A stretch of DNA of 64,000 bases from Nisaea denitrificans DSM 18348 (GTDB lineage Bacteria; Pseudomonadota; Alphaproteobacteria; Thalassobaculales; Thalassobaculaceae). Below are positions 1-6,954 of this stretch, piece by piece; the first letter of the stretch is position 1; every line of letters starts with the position of its first letter. The translations under genes and the position numbers were made by a program. The notes beneath the pieces are model-generated. The model searched no databases. It saw nothing but the letters and a program-made list of their open reading frames with translations, and was not told the origin of the DNA. The stretch is taken from contig NZ_KE384531.1 of assembly GCF_000426505.1 (NCBI RefSeq), positions 433,384 through 497,383 on the forward strand. Direction: 5' to 3'.

Positions 1-1
1 C

Positions 2-649
2 GCCAAACTGCTCGACTTCATCGCCGCGCATGACGATCAGGAAAGCCGGAACCAGGTCGCCCTCAACATGTTCCGCGCCTGGTACGTGCCGTTCTACGAA
101 TATGGCGTGATCCACGGCGACCCGCATCTCGGCAACTACTCGGTCCGCGAGGATGGCTCCGTCAATCTGCTCGATTTCGGCTGCATCCGCGTCTTCCCGC
201 CAAGCTTCGTCAAGGGCGTGATCGACCTCTACAACGCCCTCTCGACCGACGACGAGGCGCTTGCCGTGCATGCCTATGAAAGCTGGGGGTTCCAGGGGCT
301 GGACAAGGAAACCGTCGAAGTCCTGAATATGTGGGCCCGCTTCATCTATGCCCCGCTGATGGAGGACAAGGCCCGCCGCATCCAGGAAACCAATACCGGT
401 ATGTATGGCCGCGAGGTGGCGGAAAAGGTCCATGTCGAACTCCGCCGCCTGCGCGGCGTCAAACCACCCCGCGAATTCGTCCTGATGGACCGCGCGGCGA
501 TCGGGCTCGGCTCGGTGTTCCTGCATCTGAAGGCGGAAGTGAACTGGTACCGGCTGTTCCAGGATCTGATTGCGGATTTCGATGTGGATGCGCTGGCGAA
601 GCGGCAGGCGGCGGCGCTGAAAGAGGCGCGGGTGCCGGCGTCGGAGTAG
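2..649 (+). CDS. ABC1/AarF-family (UbiB-like) kinase, C-terminal part
   Basis: The reading frame is open from the left edge, so the N-terminus lies outside the window; about 215 residues are visible. Near visible residues 37-60 stand the HGDPHLGN catalytic loop and the LLDFG metal-binding motif of atypical protein-kinase-like ABC1/ADCK/UbiB proteins. Members of this family support ubiquinone synthesis or act as unusual membrane-associated ATPases. The C-terminal half is helical and lacks the two terminal membrane helices of classical UbiB, so it is a general ABC1-family member rather than a secure ubiB. It stops 54 bases before a truncated HlyD gene with which it has no obvious functional link. 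Confidence 0.85.
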   Translation, partial: AKLLDFIAAHDDQESRNQVALNMFRAWYVPFYEYGVIHGDPHLGNYSVREDGSVNLLDFGCIRVFPPSFVKGVIDLYNALSTDDEALAVHAYESWGFQGLDKETVEVLNMWARFIYAPLMEDKARRIQETNTGMYGREVAEKVHVELRRLRGVKPPREFVLMDRAAIGLGSVFLHLKAEVNWYRLFQDLIADFDVDALAKRQAAALKEARVPASE

Positions 650-703
650 GTGTTTTTTGCGTGATTCGACGGGGGCGGATGCATAGTATCCGGTGCAAAG
701 AAA

Positions 704-1789
704 GTGCATCGGAGTTTTGTCTTGTGTTTCGCTGATACGCCCCTGTTCGGTCATCTGATCGGCGCCGTGGCCCTGGCATCCGGCGGCGCCCCGATCCCGC
801 CGGAAGAACTGTTCGAGGTGCCGGAGGGCGCGCCCGCGCATGAGGTGGCGGATAGCATCGCGGTGCTGCGGGCGGAATGGGCGGCGCTGATGGGCGAGCG
901 GCAACGGGCCGGCCGCGAGGCGGCGCGCGCCCGGGCGACCCTGGCCTCGCTCCGGGCGGAGCATGACAAGGTGGCGGCGGTGCTGCCGCTGCTGACGGAA
1001 CGGGTCGACGGCCAGCGCATCCTCTATGAAAAACAGCTGACCCAGAAATCCGTCTATCTGGAGCATGAGCAGGCCCTGCTGGAAACCCGTCATCAGGGCC
1101 TGGTGCTGGACAAGCAGATCGAGGAGGCGCAGGCGACGCTCGCCAGCGCGGAGGCGACGGCGGAGAACCTGCTGCTCGCCTTCGAGGCACAGCGCCAGCG
1201 CGCCCTGGCGGAAGCCCGGCAGAAGGCGAGTGCGGCAGCCCAGGAACGGATCAAGGCAAGTGACCGGGTCGGCCGCCTGACCCTCGCGGCCCCGGTGGCG
1301 GGGGAGGTCACCGGCCTCTCGGTGCATACGCTCGGCGGCTATATCCAGCCCGGTGCGCCGCTGATGCGGATCGTGCCGGACGGCGACCGTCTGACGGTCG
1401 AGGCGACGGTGACGAACCGGGATATCGGCTTTATCGAGATCGGCCAGCGGGCGGCGGTGAAGGTCGATGCCTTCAATTACATGCGCTACGGCAGCATCGA
1501 GGGAACAATCGTCAGCCTCAGCGCCGACGCCGTCGTGCCCCAGGACGTGAACAACGCCGCCGGCGCGGCGGGGGCGGCAACGACCGGCCCGCAGGCGGCC
1601 CCGCAAATGCTGTCCTACACGGCGCGGATCGAGATCGAGCGGGAACATCTGACCGTGGACGGCAGGGACGTGCGTCTGGTGCCGGGCATGTCCGTGACGG
1701 CGGACCTGCTGACCGGGGAGCGGCGGGTGCTGGAATACGTGCTGCAGCCTGTACTGCGCTATGCAAGTGAAGGGATGCGGGAGCGATGA
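704..1789 (+). CDS. HlyD-type secretion adaptor lacking its N-terminal anchor (probable remnant)
   Basis: The 361-residue product (GTG start) matches the periplasmic part of type I secretion membrane fusion proteins. It has an Ala/Glu-rich coiled coil at about residues 45-200, then the lipoyl-half/beta-barrel segment (LTLAAPVAGEVTGLSVHTLG) and the C-terminal region with a GMSVTADLLTGER motif typical of HlyD/PrtE. Full-length relatives are usually about 430-480 residues and begin with a cytoplasmic tail, one membrane helix and the first lipoyl half, all absent here. No HlyB-type ATPase or exported substrate gene is nearby. A 5'-deleted relic is the simplest reading. A functional short form is possible because the frame is intact and its stop overlaps the next start by 4 bases (ATGA). 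Confidence 0.7.
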   Translation: MHRSFVLCFADTPLFGHLIGAVALASGGAPIPPEELFEVPEGAPAHEVADSIAVLRAEWAALMGERQRAGREAARARATLASLRAEHDKVAAVLPLLTERVDGQRILYEKQLTQKSVYLEHEQALLETRHQGLVLDKQIEEAQATLASAEATAENLLLAFEAQRQRALAEARQKASAAAQERIKASDRVGRLTLAAPVAGEVTGLSVHTLGGYIQPGAPLMRIVPDGDRLTVEATVTNRDIGFIEIGQRAAVKVDAFNYMRYGSIEGTIVSLSADAVVPQDVNNAAGAAGAATTGPQAAPQMLSYTARIEIEREHLTVDGRDVRLVPGMSVTADLLTGERRVLEYVLQPVLRYASEGMRER

Positions 1790-2148
1790 AGAAGTTTATT
1801 GATGTATTGATTTTTATAAAATTAAGAGAATTTTTTATTTGCATGGGTATGTTTTTGATTTATATTTTGGCTTATTTTTATTATTATACTAACCATATAA
1901 TAATATGGTTTTTATCAATGGTAACTTATTATGGTTCTGGCGGTGTAGTTTTATTTGCAAAATATGCCAACGATGAAGATTTTAATTGGCAATATTTCAT
2001 ATTGTGGGTTGTTTATTGCGTTATCGTGTTGTTTGTCAGTTTGTTTTTTGTTGTGAGAGGTGGGCGGGTTCTGAAATACGGTGCGTTGTTACTCACATTC
2101 GCGCCGTTTTTATCTGTAATTGTTGTGTTTTATTTCTTGCTGGTGTGA
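1786..2148 (+). CDS. AT-rich small integral membrane protein, unknown function
   Basis: The 120-residue product is strongly hydrophobic, with about three to four predicted membrane helices (roughly residues 10-35, 38-58, 68-90 and 98-118). It is rich in Phe, Tyr, Ile and Val. The ATG overlaps the stop of the HlyD remnant (ATGA), suggesting translational coupling. Base composition falls sharply, from the GC-rich surroundings to a clearly AT-rich stretch, which points to foreign origin. I recognise no family. Bacteriocin-immunity-like or secretion-accessory roles can be imagined from position and hydrophobicity, but the sequence does not establish them. Confidence 0.6.
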   Translation: MKKFIDVLIFIKLREFFICMGMFLIYILAYFYYYTNHIIIWFLSMVTYYGSGGVVLFAKYANDEDFNWQYFILWVVYCVIVLFVSLFFVVRGGRVLKYGALLLTFAPFLSVIVVFYFLLV

Positions 2149-2236
2149 GGATTTGAAAGTGAGTCGAGATTATCTAATTCCAATTACTTTTCCAGATATT
2201 TGGCTGTCCGGAGTGTTCCCAATTGCGGGGCACGCA

Positions 2237-2265
2237 GGAATTAAGGGGACACACACCTTAATTCC
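2237..2265. repeat. Hairpin repeat on the left of the RAYT transposase
   Basis: A 29-base interrupted palindrome: arms GGAATTAAGG and CCTTAATTCC (10 bp, perfect) around a 9-base loop containing GGACACACA. A closely related element lies inverted beyond the transposase start at 2987-3014. Repeats of this type next to a REP-associated tyrosine transposase are expected to be its substrates. It sits only 5 bases beyond the transposase stop. Confidence 0.8.
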
Positions 2266-2270
2266 GCATC

Positions 2271-2960
2271 TCATGACAGGTCTGTCGCGTCCGTCTTCGG
2301 GCCCGGTTTCCGCTTTCTGAGTCTTCTGCCGAGCCGCTGTTCCAGTTTCTTCAGAAACCCGTCGCTCCCGAGCGGTCGCCCTGTCAGCTCGTGGCGCCGG
2401 ATCAGATCCGTCAGTTCCGGCGCGATGCCGCCATCGAGGAAGCGCCGCCAGTCCCCGATCATGTCCGGCAGATCTGACGTGAGGATGCGGTCGGCGGCAC
2501 CTCTTCGCTCCGCTGCATCGAGACCGAGATGAGCGCGGGCGCTCGACCAGACCCAGTCTTCCGGCCGGGCCGCGAGCCGGGCGCGCAGCGGGTTCAGCTC
2601 GGTATAGCGCACCGCCGCGATCAGATGCGCGTCGTCGAGCGGAAAGGAGGCGAACCGGCCCTGCCATGAATAACCGCGCCAGCGTTCCCGCAGGTTGACC
2701 CGGTGTGTGTAGCGCTGGTGTGCTTCACCCAGAGCTTCTGCCAGACCGCCAGCCGTTTCCGGCACAAGGACGAGATGGACGTGGTTCGGCATCAGGCAAT
2801 AGGCCTGGAGCGCAACGCGGGCACGGGGCAGCGCCTCGGCCAGGATTTCCAGGTAAGCCGCGTAGTCCGCATCGGAAAAGAAGGTGGTCTGTCTCCGGTT
2901 GCCCCTCTGCGTCACATGATTGGCGAGACCGGGCATGACCACGCGCGCCAAACGTGCCAT
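2271..2960 (-). CDS. REP-associated tyrosine transposase (RAYT, Y1_Tnp/IS200-like)
   Basis: The 229-residue product is a single-domain HUH endonuclease. The two metal-binding histidines are in MPNHVHLV (H60, H62) and the catalytic tyrosine is probably Y119 in the family motif RYTELNP. The N-terminus (ARLARVVMPGLANHVTQRGN) is typical of RAYTs. These enzymes nick at REP-type hairpins rather than moving as a classical IS, and the gene is flanked by hairpin repeats at 2237-2265 and 2987-3014. The frame is intact, so the enzyme may be active. The C-terminal tail is basic (KRKPGPK), plausibly DNA-contacting. Confidence 0.92.
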   Translation of the reverse strand: MARLARVVMPGLANHVTQRGNRRQTTFFSDADYAAYLEILAEALPRARVALQAYCLMPNHVHLVLVPETAGGLAEALGEAHQRYTHRVNLRERWRGYSWQGRFASFPLDDAHLIAAVRYTELNPLRARLAARPEDWVWSSARAHLGLDAAERRGAADRILTSDLPDMIGDWRRFLDGGIAPELTDLIRRHELTGRPLGSDGFLKKLEQRLGRRLRKRKPGPKTDATDLS

Positions 2961-2986
2961 GCCGGTGTCATGGGAGGGGCGGGGAC

Positions 2987-3014
2987 GGAATTAAGTCGTG
3001 TGTCCCCTTAATTC
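2987..3014. repeat. Hairpin repeat on the right of the RAYT transposase
   Basis: Inverted copy of the 2237-2265 element. Over 28 aligned positions I count two mismatches to its reverse complement. Its own arms GAATTAAG/CTTAATTC form a hairpin. The two elements bracket the transposase gene as a 0.8-kb unit. Confidence 0.8.
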
Positions 3015-3049
3015 TTCAGGGGATCGGAGAGTGGTGCTTGTGATCCATG

Positions 3050-3083
3050 TCCCCTTAATTCCCTCTTAATTCTCCCTGATTCC
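3050..3083. repeat. Partial third copy of the RAYT-type repeat
   Basis: Contains TCCCCTTAATTCC followed by CTCTTAATTCTCC, repeating the core of the flanking elements in tandem but without the complementary arm. It looks like a decayed or partial copy. Confidence 0.55.
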
Positions 3084-3270
3084 CAAAAAGTTAAGTGCGC
3101 CTCCCATCTTCCGGCATCGCCGGGCGCAGATGGCGCATATCGCCGCACCGGCGCGTGCCTTGACATATATCATCGATACACCGCGCGAGGCCTTAATACG
3201 GTTCGGAGTTTTCCGGCCCGCGACATGCGGTTTCGGAGACCACATCCGAAGGGTGCCAAAGGGGCCGGAA

Positions 3271-4227
3271 ATGGGAATTACGGAACGAATTGACCAGGTG
3301 ACGCGGATCGATCCGGTTTATCGGACGGTCGCGCCGCCGGCGCCGCGGTCGGTGAAGGTCGAGCTGACGGCGCGCTGCAATCTTGCCTGTACCTTCTGCG
3401 CCCGATCGATGTCCCTGCGGCAGCACGCGGACATGGACCGGTCCTTCTTCGAGCGGTTGACTGTCGAGATGCGGCAGGCCGGGGTGGAGGAGCTCGGGTT
3501 GTTTTATCTTGGGGAGAGTTTCCTTTTGCCCTGGCTCGCAGACGCGGTCCGGTTTGCAAAGCAGGAGGCGGGGTTCCCGTATGTCTTCCTGACCACCAAC
3601 GGCACCGTCAGCACGCCGGAGCGGGTCGAGGCGGCTATCCGGGCCGGGCTCGACAGCCTGAAATTCTCCATGAACTACGCCGATGCGGACCAGTTTCAGA
3701 GCGTGGCCCAGGTGAAGCCGAAGCTGTACGACTCGATCGAACGCAATCTTTTGAGCTCTGTTGCCGTTCGCGATCGGGTGTACGAGGAGACGGGGCACCG
3801 TTGCGGGATCTATGCCAGCTATATCGAATATGACGGGGCCCAGGGAAAGCGGATGCGGGAAACCGTTGAACGCATTGCCGGGATCGCGGACGAGGTCTAT
3901 GCGTTGCCGCTTTACAATCAGGCATCCCTGGTGACCGAACGTGAAATAGCGCAGGGATGGGCGCCGACGGCCGGCAACCGGGGCAGAGTAGGCGCGCTTC
4001 GCGAGGCCTTGCCGTGTTGGTCGATCTTTACCGAAGGGCACGTGACCTGGGACGGGCAGCTGAGCGCTTGCTGCTTCGACCATGACGGACGATTCCACAT
4101 GGGAGACCTGACGACGACACCGTTCCTCGATGCCTGGCATTCCGACCGGTTCCGGGATCTGAGAGAGGCCCATCTGAGAAAGTCCGTCGCCGGGACCGCG
4201 TGCGAAGCCTGCGTCGCCTATCAGTAG
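3271..4227 (+). CDS. Radical SAM/SPASM domain protein, substrate unknown
   Basis: From the ATG at 3271, preceded by an AAGGGG purine run, the product is 318 residues. It has the radical SAM cluster motif CNLACTFC (C36, C40, C43) after a family-typical VELTARC strand. The C-terminus has SPASM-like cysteines (LPCWSIF, SACCFDHDG, ACEACV) expected to hold auxiliary Fe-S clusters. Such proteins modify peptides, sugars or other small substrates by radical chemistry in the cytoplasm. No precursor peptide or partner gene is adjacent, so the substrate cannot be inferred. The frame is open back to 3130, but the added 47 residues do not resemble the family. Confidence 0.85.
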   Translation: MGITERIDQVTRIDPVYRTVAPPAPRSVKVELTARCNLACTFCARSMSLRQHADMDRSFFERLTVEMRQAGVEELGLFYLGESFLLPWLADAVRFAKQEAGFPYVFLTTNGTVSTPERVEAAIRAGLDSLKFSMNYADADQFQSVAQVKPKLYDSIERNLLSSVAVRDRVYEETGHRCGIYASYIEYDGAQGKRMRETVERIAGIADEVYALPLYNQASLVTEREIAQGWAPTAGNRGRVGALREALPCWSIFTEGHVTWDGQLSACCFDHDGRFHMGDLTTTPFLDAWHSDRFRDLREAHLRKSVAGTACEACVAYQ

Positions 4228-4269
4228 CGCAAGCCGGCCCAGGATCCGCCGGTTCAGCGGCCCGATCCC

Positions 4270-4302
4270 TTGGGTTCCCGCATGCGCGGGAATGACCATG
4301 AC
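4270..4302. repeat. REP-like palindromic repeat
   Basis: Holds TTCCCGCATGCGCGGGAA (palindromic core CCCGC/GCGGG) followed by ATGAC. It is of the same class as the longer element at 52419-52509 (GGGTCCC and GGAATGACG parts). Such extragenic palindromes are common in alphaproteobacterial genomes. Confidence 0.6.
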
Positions 4303-4428
4303 GATGGCGGTGGCGGGTCAAAGGTCGAGTGCGGGGGGCTTGAGCGGAAGCCCCGGGCTGATCATATGAGATATGCAGCGACCATCGGACAATCATACAT
4401 CGGCTCGGTTTTTTTTGACCTGAATCAA

Positions 4429-4440
4429 TGCTGCACTGCA
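4429..4440. promoter_or_regulatory. TGC-rich inverted element upstream of the PHA synthase
   Basis: TGCTGCACTGCA is an inverted TGC-N6-GCA element 132 bases upstream of the preferred start, just after a T8 run. TGC-rich sites of this kind are reported as targets of the PHA-responsive repressor PhaR. No phaR gene is in the window, so the assignment is tentative. Confidence 0.3.
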
Positions 4441-4572
4441 CATGAGTCGCTATTGGATCGGACAAGACGGTGAACGCTGGCTGAACTCAGCCGGTTTTCT
4501 CCGCAGTCCGCTTCATGGCGATTGCCTCACTCGTCCCGTGGCGGGCGCGTTTCTCTGATGGAGCTCAGTGCC

Positions 4573-6426
4573 ATGCAGGCCAATACCGTAAAGTCACGCA
4601 CGCGAAAGACCCGTCGGAGCACGGATACCGGCACGCGTAAGCCCCGGACATTCAGCGCCCCCGCCAGCGCCCCGCTTGTCCCCGAATGTGACCGGCCGAC
4701 ACCGGGTCACTATACGGCGCAGGCGATCGACCATGCGTTCAAGGCCAATCTGGCGCGGCTGACCCTCGGTATCTCTCCCGCCGGGCTTGCGACATCCTAT
4801 TTCAACTGGTTCTCACATCTCGCGCTGTCCCCGGGCAAGCATATGGAGCTGGTGGAGAAAGCGGCCCGCAAAGCTGCACGGATTATGATCCATGCCGGAA
4901 CGGCCGGGATGAACGCGGAAGCGCCCCCCTGTATCGAACCGCTTCCCCAGGACCGCCGTTTCTCGGGCGAGGCCTGGAAACAGTGGCCTTTCAACATGAT
5001 CTCCCAGTCTTTTCTGCTGACCCAGCAATGGTGGCATAATGCCACAACGGAGATCGACGGCCTCTCGAAGGAAGACGAGCATGCGGTGTCGTTCATGGCC
5101 CGGCAGATGCTCGATCGCTATGCGCCGTCGAACATGCTCTGGGCCAATCCCGAGGCATTGAAGGCGACGGCTGCGCAGGGCGGCGCGAACCTGATGCGCG
5201 GTGCCGGGTATATGGCGGACGACTGGCAGCGCACTATTGCCGGCAAGAAGCCGTCCGGCGCAGATGCTTTCCAGCTCGGGCGGGATGTCGGCGTGACGCC
5301 GGGCAAGGTGGTCTACCGCAATCACCTGATCGAGCTGATCCAGTATGAGCCGACCACGAAGCAGGTCTACCGGGAGCCGGTTCTGATCACGCCCGCCTGG
5401 ATCATGAAGTACTACATCCTTGATCTCTCGCCGCATAATTCGCTGGTCAAATATCTGGTCGAGCAGGGCCATACGGTTTTCATGATCTCCTGGCGCAACC
5501 CGACATCGGAAGACCGTGACTTCGGTATGGAGGATTACCGCGAACTCGGTGTCATGGATGCCCTGGATGCGGTTTCGGCAATCATCCCTGACACACAGGT
5601 TCATGCCGTCGGGTATTGTCTCGGCGGCACGCTGCTCTCGATCGCGGCAGCGGCCATGGCGAGGGATGGCGACGACCGGCTGAAATCCATAAGCACCTTT
5701 GCCACCCAGGTGGATTTCACCGAGGCCGGCGAGCTGATGTTGTTCATCCGGGAAAGCGAAGTCGCCTATCTGGAAAACATGATGTGGGACCAGGGTGTGC
5801 TCGACGGCTACCAGATGGCCGGAGCCTTCCAGATGTTGCGCACGAACGATCTGGTGTGGTCGCGCATGGTGCATGACTACATGCTGGGCGAGCGTCAGGA
5901 AATGAACGACCTGATGGCCTGGAACGCGGATCTGACACGGATGCCCTACCGGATGCATTCCGAATATCTGCGCAGCCTGTTCCTTGACAACGACCTCGCC
6001 TCGGGACGGTTCACTGTGGGAGAGCGACCGATCAATCTGGCGGATATACGTGCACCGATCTTCGCTGTCGGAACAGTGAAGGACCATGTCGCGCCCTGGC
6101 GGTCGGTGCACAAGATCACCTTCCATCCGGCGACGGATGTCACGTTCCTGCTGACAAGCGGCGGGCACAATGCCGGGATCGTCAGCGAGCCGGGCCACCC
6201 GCGCCGGAGCTATCAGGTAGCGACCAAGAAGGCGGGCGAACGCTATATCGATCCGGACACCTGGATGGCGGAGACCCCTTCGAAAGACGGCTCCTGGTGG
6301 CCGGAATGGCAGGCCTGGCTGACCGGGCAGTCGACGGAGAGCGCCGCATTGCCGGAGATGGGGGCGCCGGACAAGGGGTATGCGCCGCTTTGTGACGCTC
6401 CGGGCGCCTACGTTCTGCAGCAGTAG
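4573..6426 (+). CDS. phaC: Class I poly(3-hydroxyalkanoate) synthase
   Basis: Polymerises (R)-3-hydroxyacyl-CoA into PHA storage granules. The product is an alpha/beta-hydrolase with the synthase lipase-like box GYCLGG (nucleophile Cys about residue 349), the aspartate in VKDHVAPW (about 504) and the histidine in SGGHNAGIV (about 532). It also has the conserved PAWIMKYYILDL and SWRNP segments. I prefer the ATG at 4573 because GGAG lies 9 bases upstream, giving 617 residues; the frame is open to a TTG at 4522. Length is at the long end of class I enzymes, with a basic low-complexity N-terminus. No phaA, phaB, phasin or phaR gene is adjacent, so it stands alone here. Confidence 0.93.
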   Translation: MQANTVKSRTRKTRRSTDTGTRKPRTFSAPASAPLVPECDRPTPGHYTAQAIDHAFKANLARLTLGISPAGLATSYFNWFSHLALSPGKHMELVEKAARKAARIMIHAGTAGMNAEAPPCIEPLPQDRRFSGEAWKQWPFNMISQSFLLTQQWWHNATTEIDGLSKEDEHAVSFMARQMLDRYAPSNMLWANPEALKATAAQGGANLMRGAGYMADDWQRTIAGKKPSGADAFQLGRDVGVTPGKVVYRNHLIELIQYEPTTKQVYREPVLITPAWIMKYYILDLSPHNSLVKYLVEQGHTVFMISWRNPTSEDRDFGMEDYRELGVMDALDAVSAIIPDTQVHAVGYCLGGTLLSIAAAAMARDGDDRLKSISTFATQVDFTEAGELMLFIRESEVAYLENMMWDQGVLDGYQMAGAFQMLRTNDLVWSRMVHDYMLGERQEMNDLMAWNADLTRMPYRMHSEYLRSLFLDNDLASGRFTVGERPINLADIRAPIFAVGTVKDHVAPWRSVHKITFHPATDVTFLLTSGGHNAGIVSEPGHPRRSYQVATKKAGERYIDPDTWMAETPSKDGSWWPEWQAWLTGQSTESAALPEMGAPDKGYAPLCDAPGAYVLQQ

Positions 6427-6459
6427 CGGCGGGCTAGCCGGACTGGCTTCTTGTCTGGG

Positions 6460-6909
6460 TCAGAGCCGCGTGTCTTGAAACGATTTTACGATAGTGCGCG
6501 CGGCAATCATGGTCTCGGTCTTGAGGTGATCGGTCCCCTTCAGCCAGTCCAGAGAATCGTCCAGGTTTGGAAATACGCCGCCCGGAATGCCGAAGGCCTT
6601 TTCGACGCTTTGGCGATTCATTGCCTCGAAGCGGGACGGAGGCACCGCGATGGCCATGCAGGAAACCAGCCGGCGCATGTTTTCGGAGGCGCCGGCTTTG
6701 AGCCATTGTTTCGTGACGCGACCAACTCCCGGAACCTGATCAAGGGAGCTTTCGTCGAGATAAACCCGCAACGAGATGAAACGCTCGTTGCGGTCAAACC
6801 AGGCATTCCAGATGCCTAACATCTGATCATGCTGCTCCAGGCTCTGTGAGCCCTCCAGCATCAGAATGCTGAGGGGCCAGAGCGTATCGTCGGACGCTAT
6901 TCGGGACAT
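6460..6909 (-). CDS. Hypothetical protein, 149 aa
   Basis: A soluble protein without signal peptide or membrane helix and no motif I can assign with confidence. The pattern of a short N-terminal strand segment (LWPLSILMLEGSQSL), an acidic/aromatic middle (MLGIWNAWFDRNERFISLRVYLD) and a helical C-terminus vaguely recalls small STAS/SpoIIAA-like proteins, but this is only an impression. It is convergent with phaC (stops 33 bases apart) and lies 45 bases upstream of the end of the TonB receptor on the same strand. Confidence 0.6.
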   Translation of the reverse strand: MSRIASDDTLWPLSILMLEGSQSLEQHDQMLGIWNAWFDRNERFISLRVYLDESSLDQVPGVGRVTKQWLKAGASENMRRLVSCMAIAVPPSRFEAMNRQSVEKAFGIPGGVFPNLDDSLDWLKGTDHLKTETMIAARTIVKSFQDTRL

Positions 6910-6954
6910 GATGGCCTCGGATGTTATGTGGAGCTTGATGATCAGGGTGAGGAA

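Larger units (their letters stand above)
2961..3270. other. Gene-free stretch with repeat debris upstream of the radical SAM gene
   Basis: About 310 bases separate the transposase start from the preferred radical SAM start. The left third carries RAYT-type repeat copies (2987-3014 and a partial copy at 3050-3083). The rest shows no supported gene. The radical SAM frame stays open back to an ATG at 3130, but residues encoded between 3130 and 3270 do not look like the family. Confidence 0.5.
4228..4572. other. Intergenic region upstream of the PHA synthase gene
   Basis: About 345 bases without a supported gene. It contains a REP-like palindrome (4270-4302), a 7-bp hairpin GGGGCTT/AAGCCCC at 4335-4354, a T8 run at 4409-4416 and a TGC-rich inverted element at 4429-4440. 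Promoter elements for the PHA synthase gene are expected in its right half, but I cannot assign a clear -35/-10 pair. Confidence 0.5.

Noticed and set aside
459-1190. Minus-strand open frame of 243 codons opposite aarF and the HlyD remnant
   Set aside because: Pro/Arg/Ala-rich composition typical of antisense frames in GC-rich genes; no family features.
4813-6198. Minus-strand 461-codon frame inside phaC
   Set aside because: Fully antisense to a certain gene, His/Arg/Gln-rich, no motifs.
6451-6819. Plus-strand 122-codon frame opposite the small hypothetical
   Set aside because: Low plausibility; the minus-strand frame has better codon character and position, though neither has a known family.
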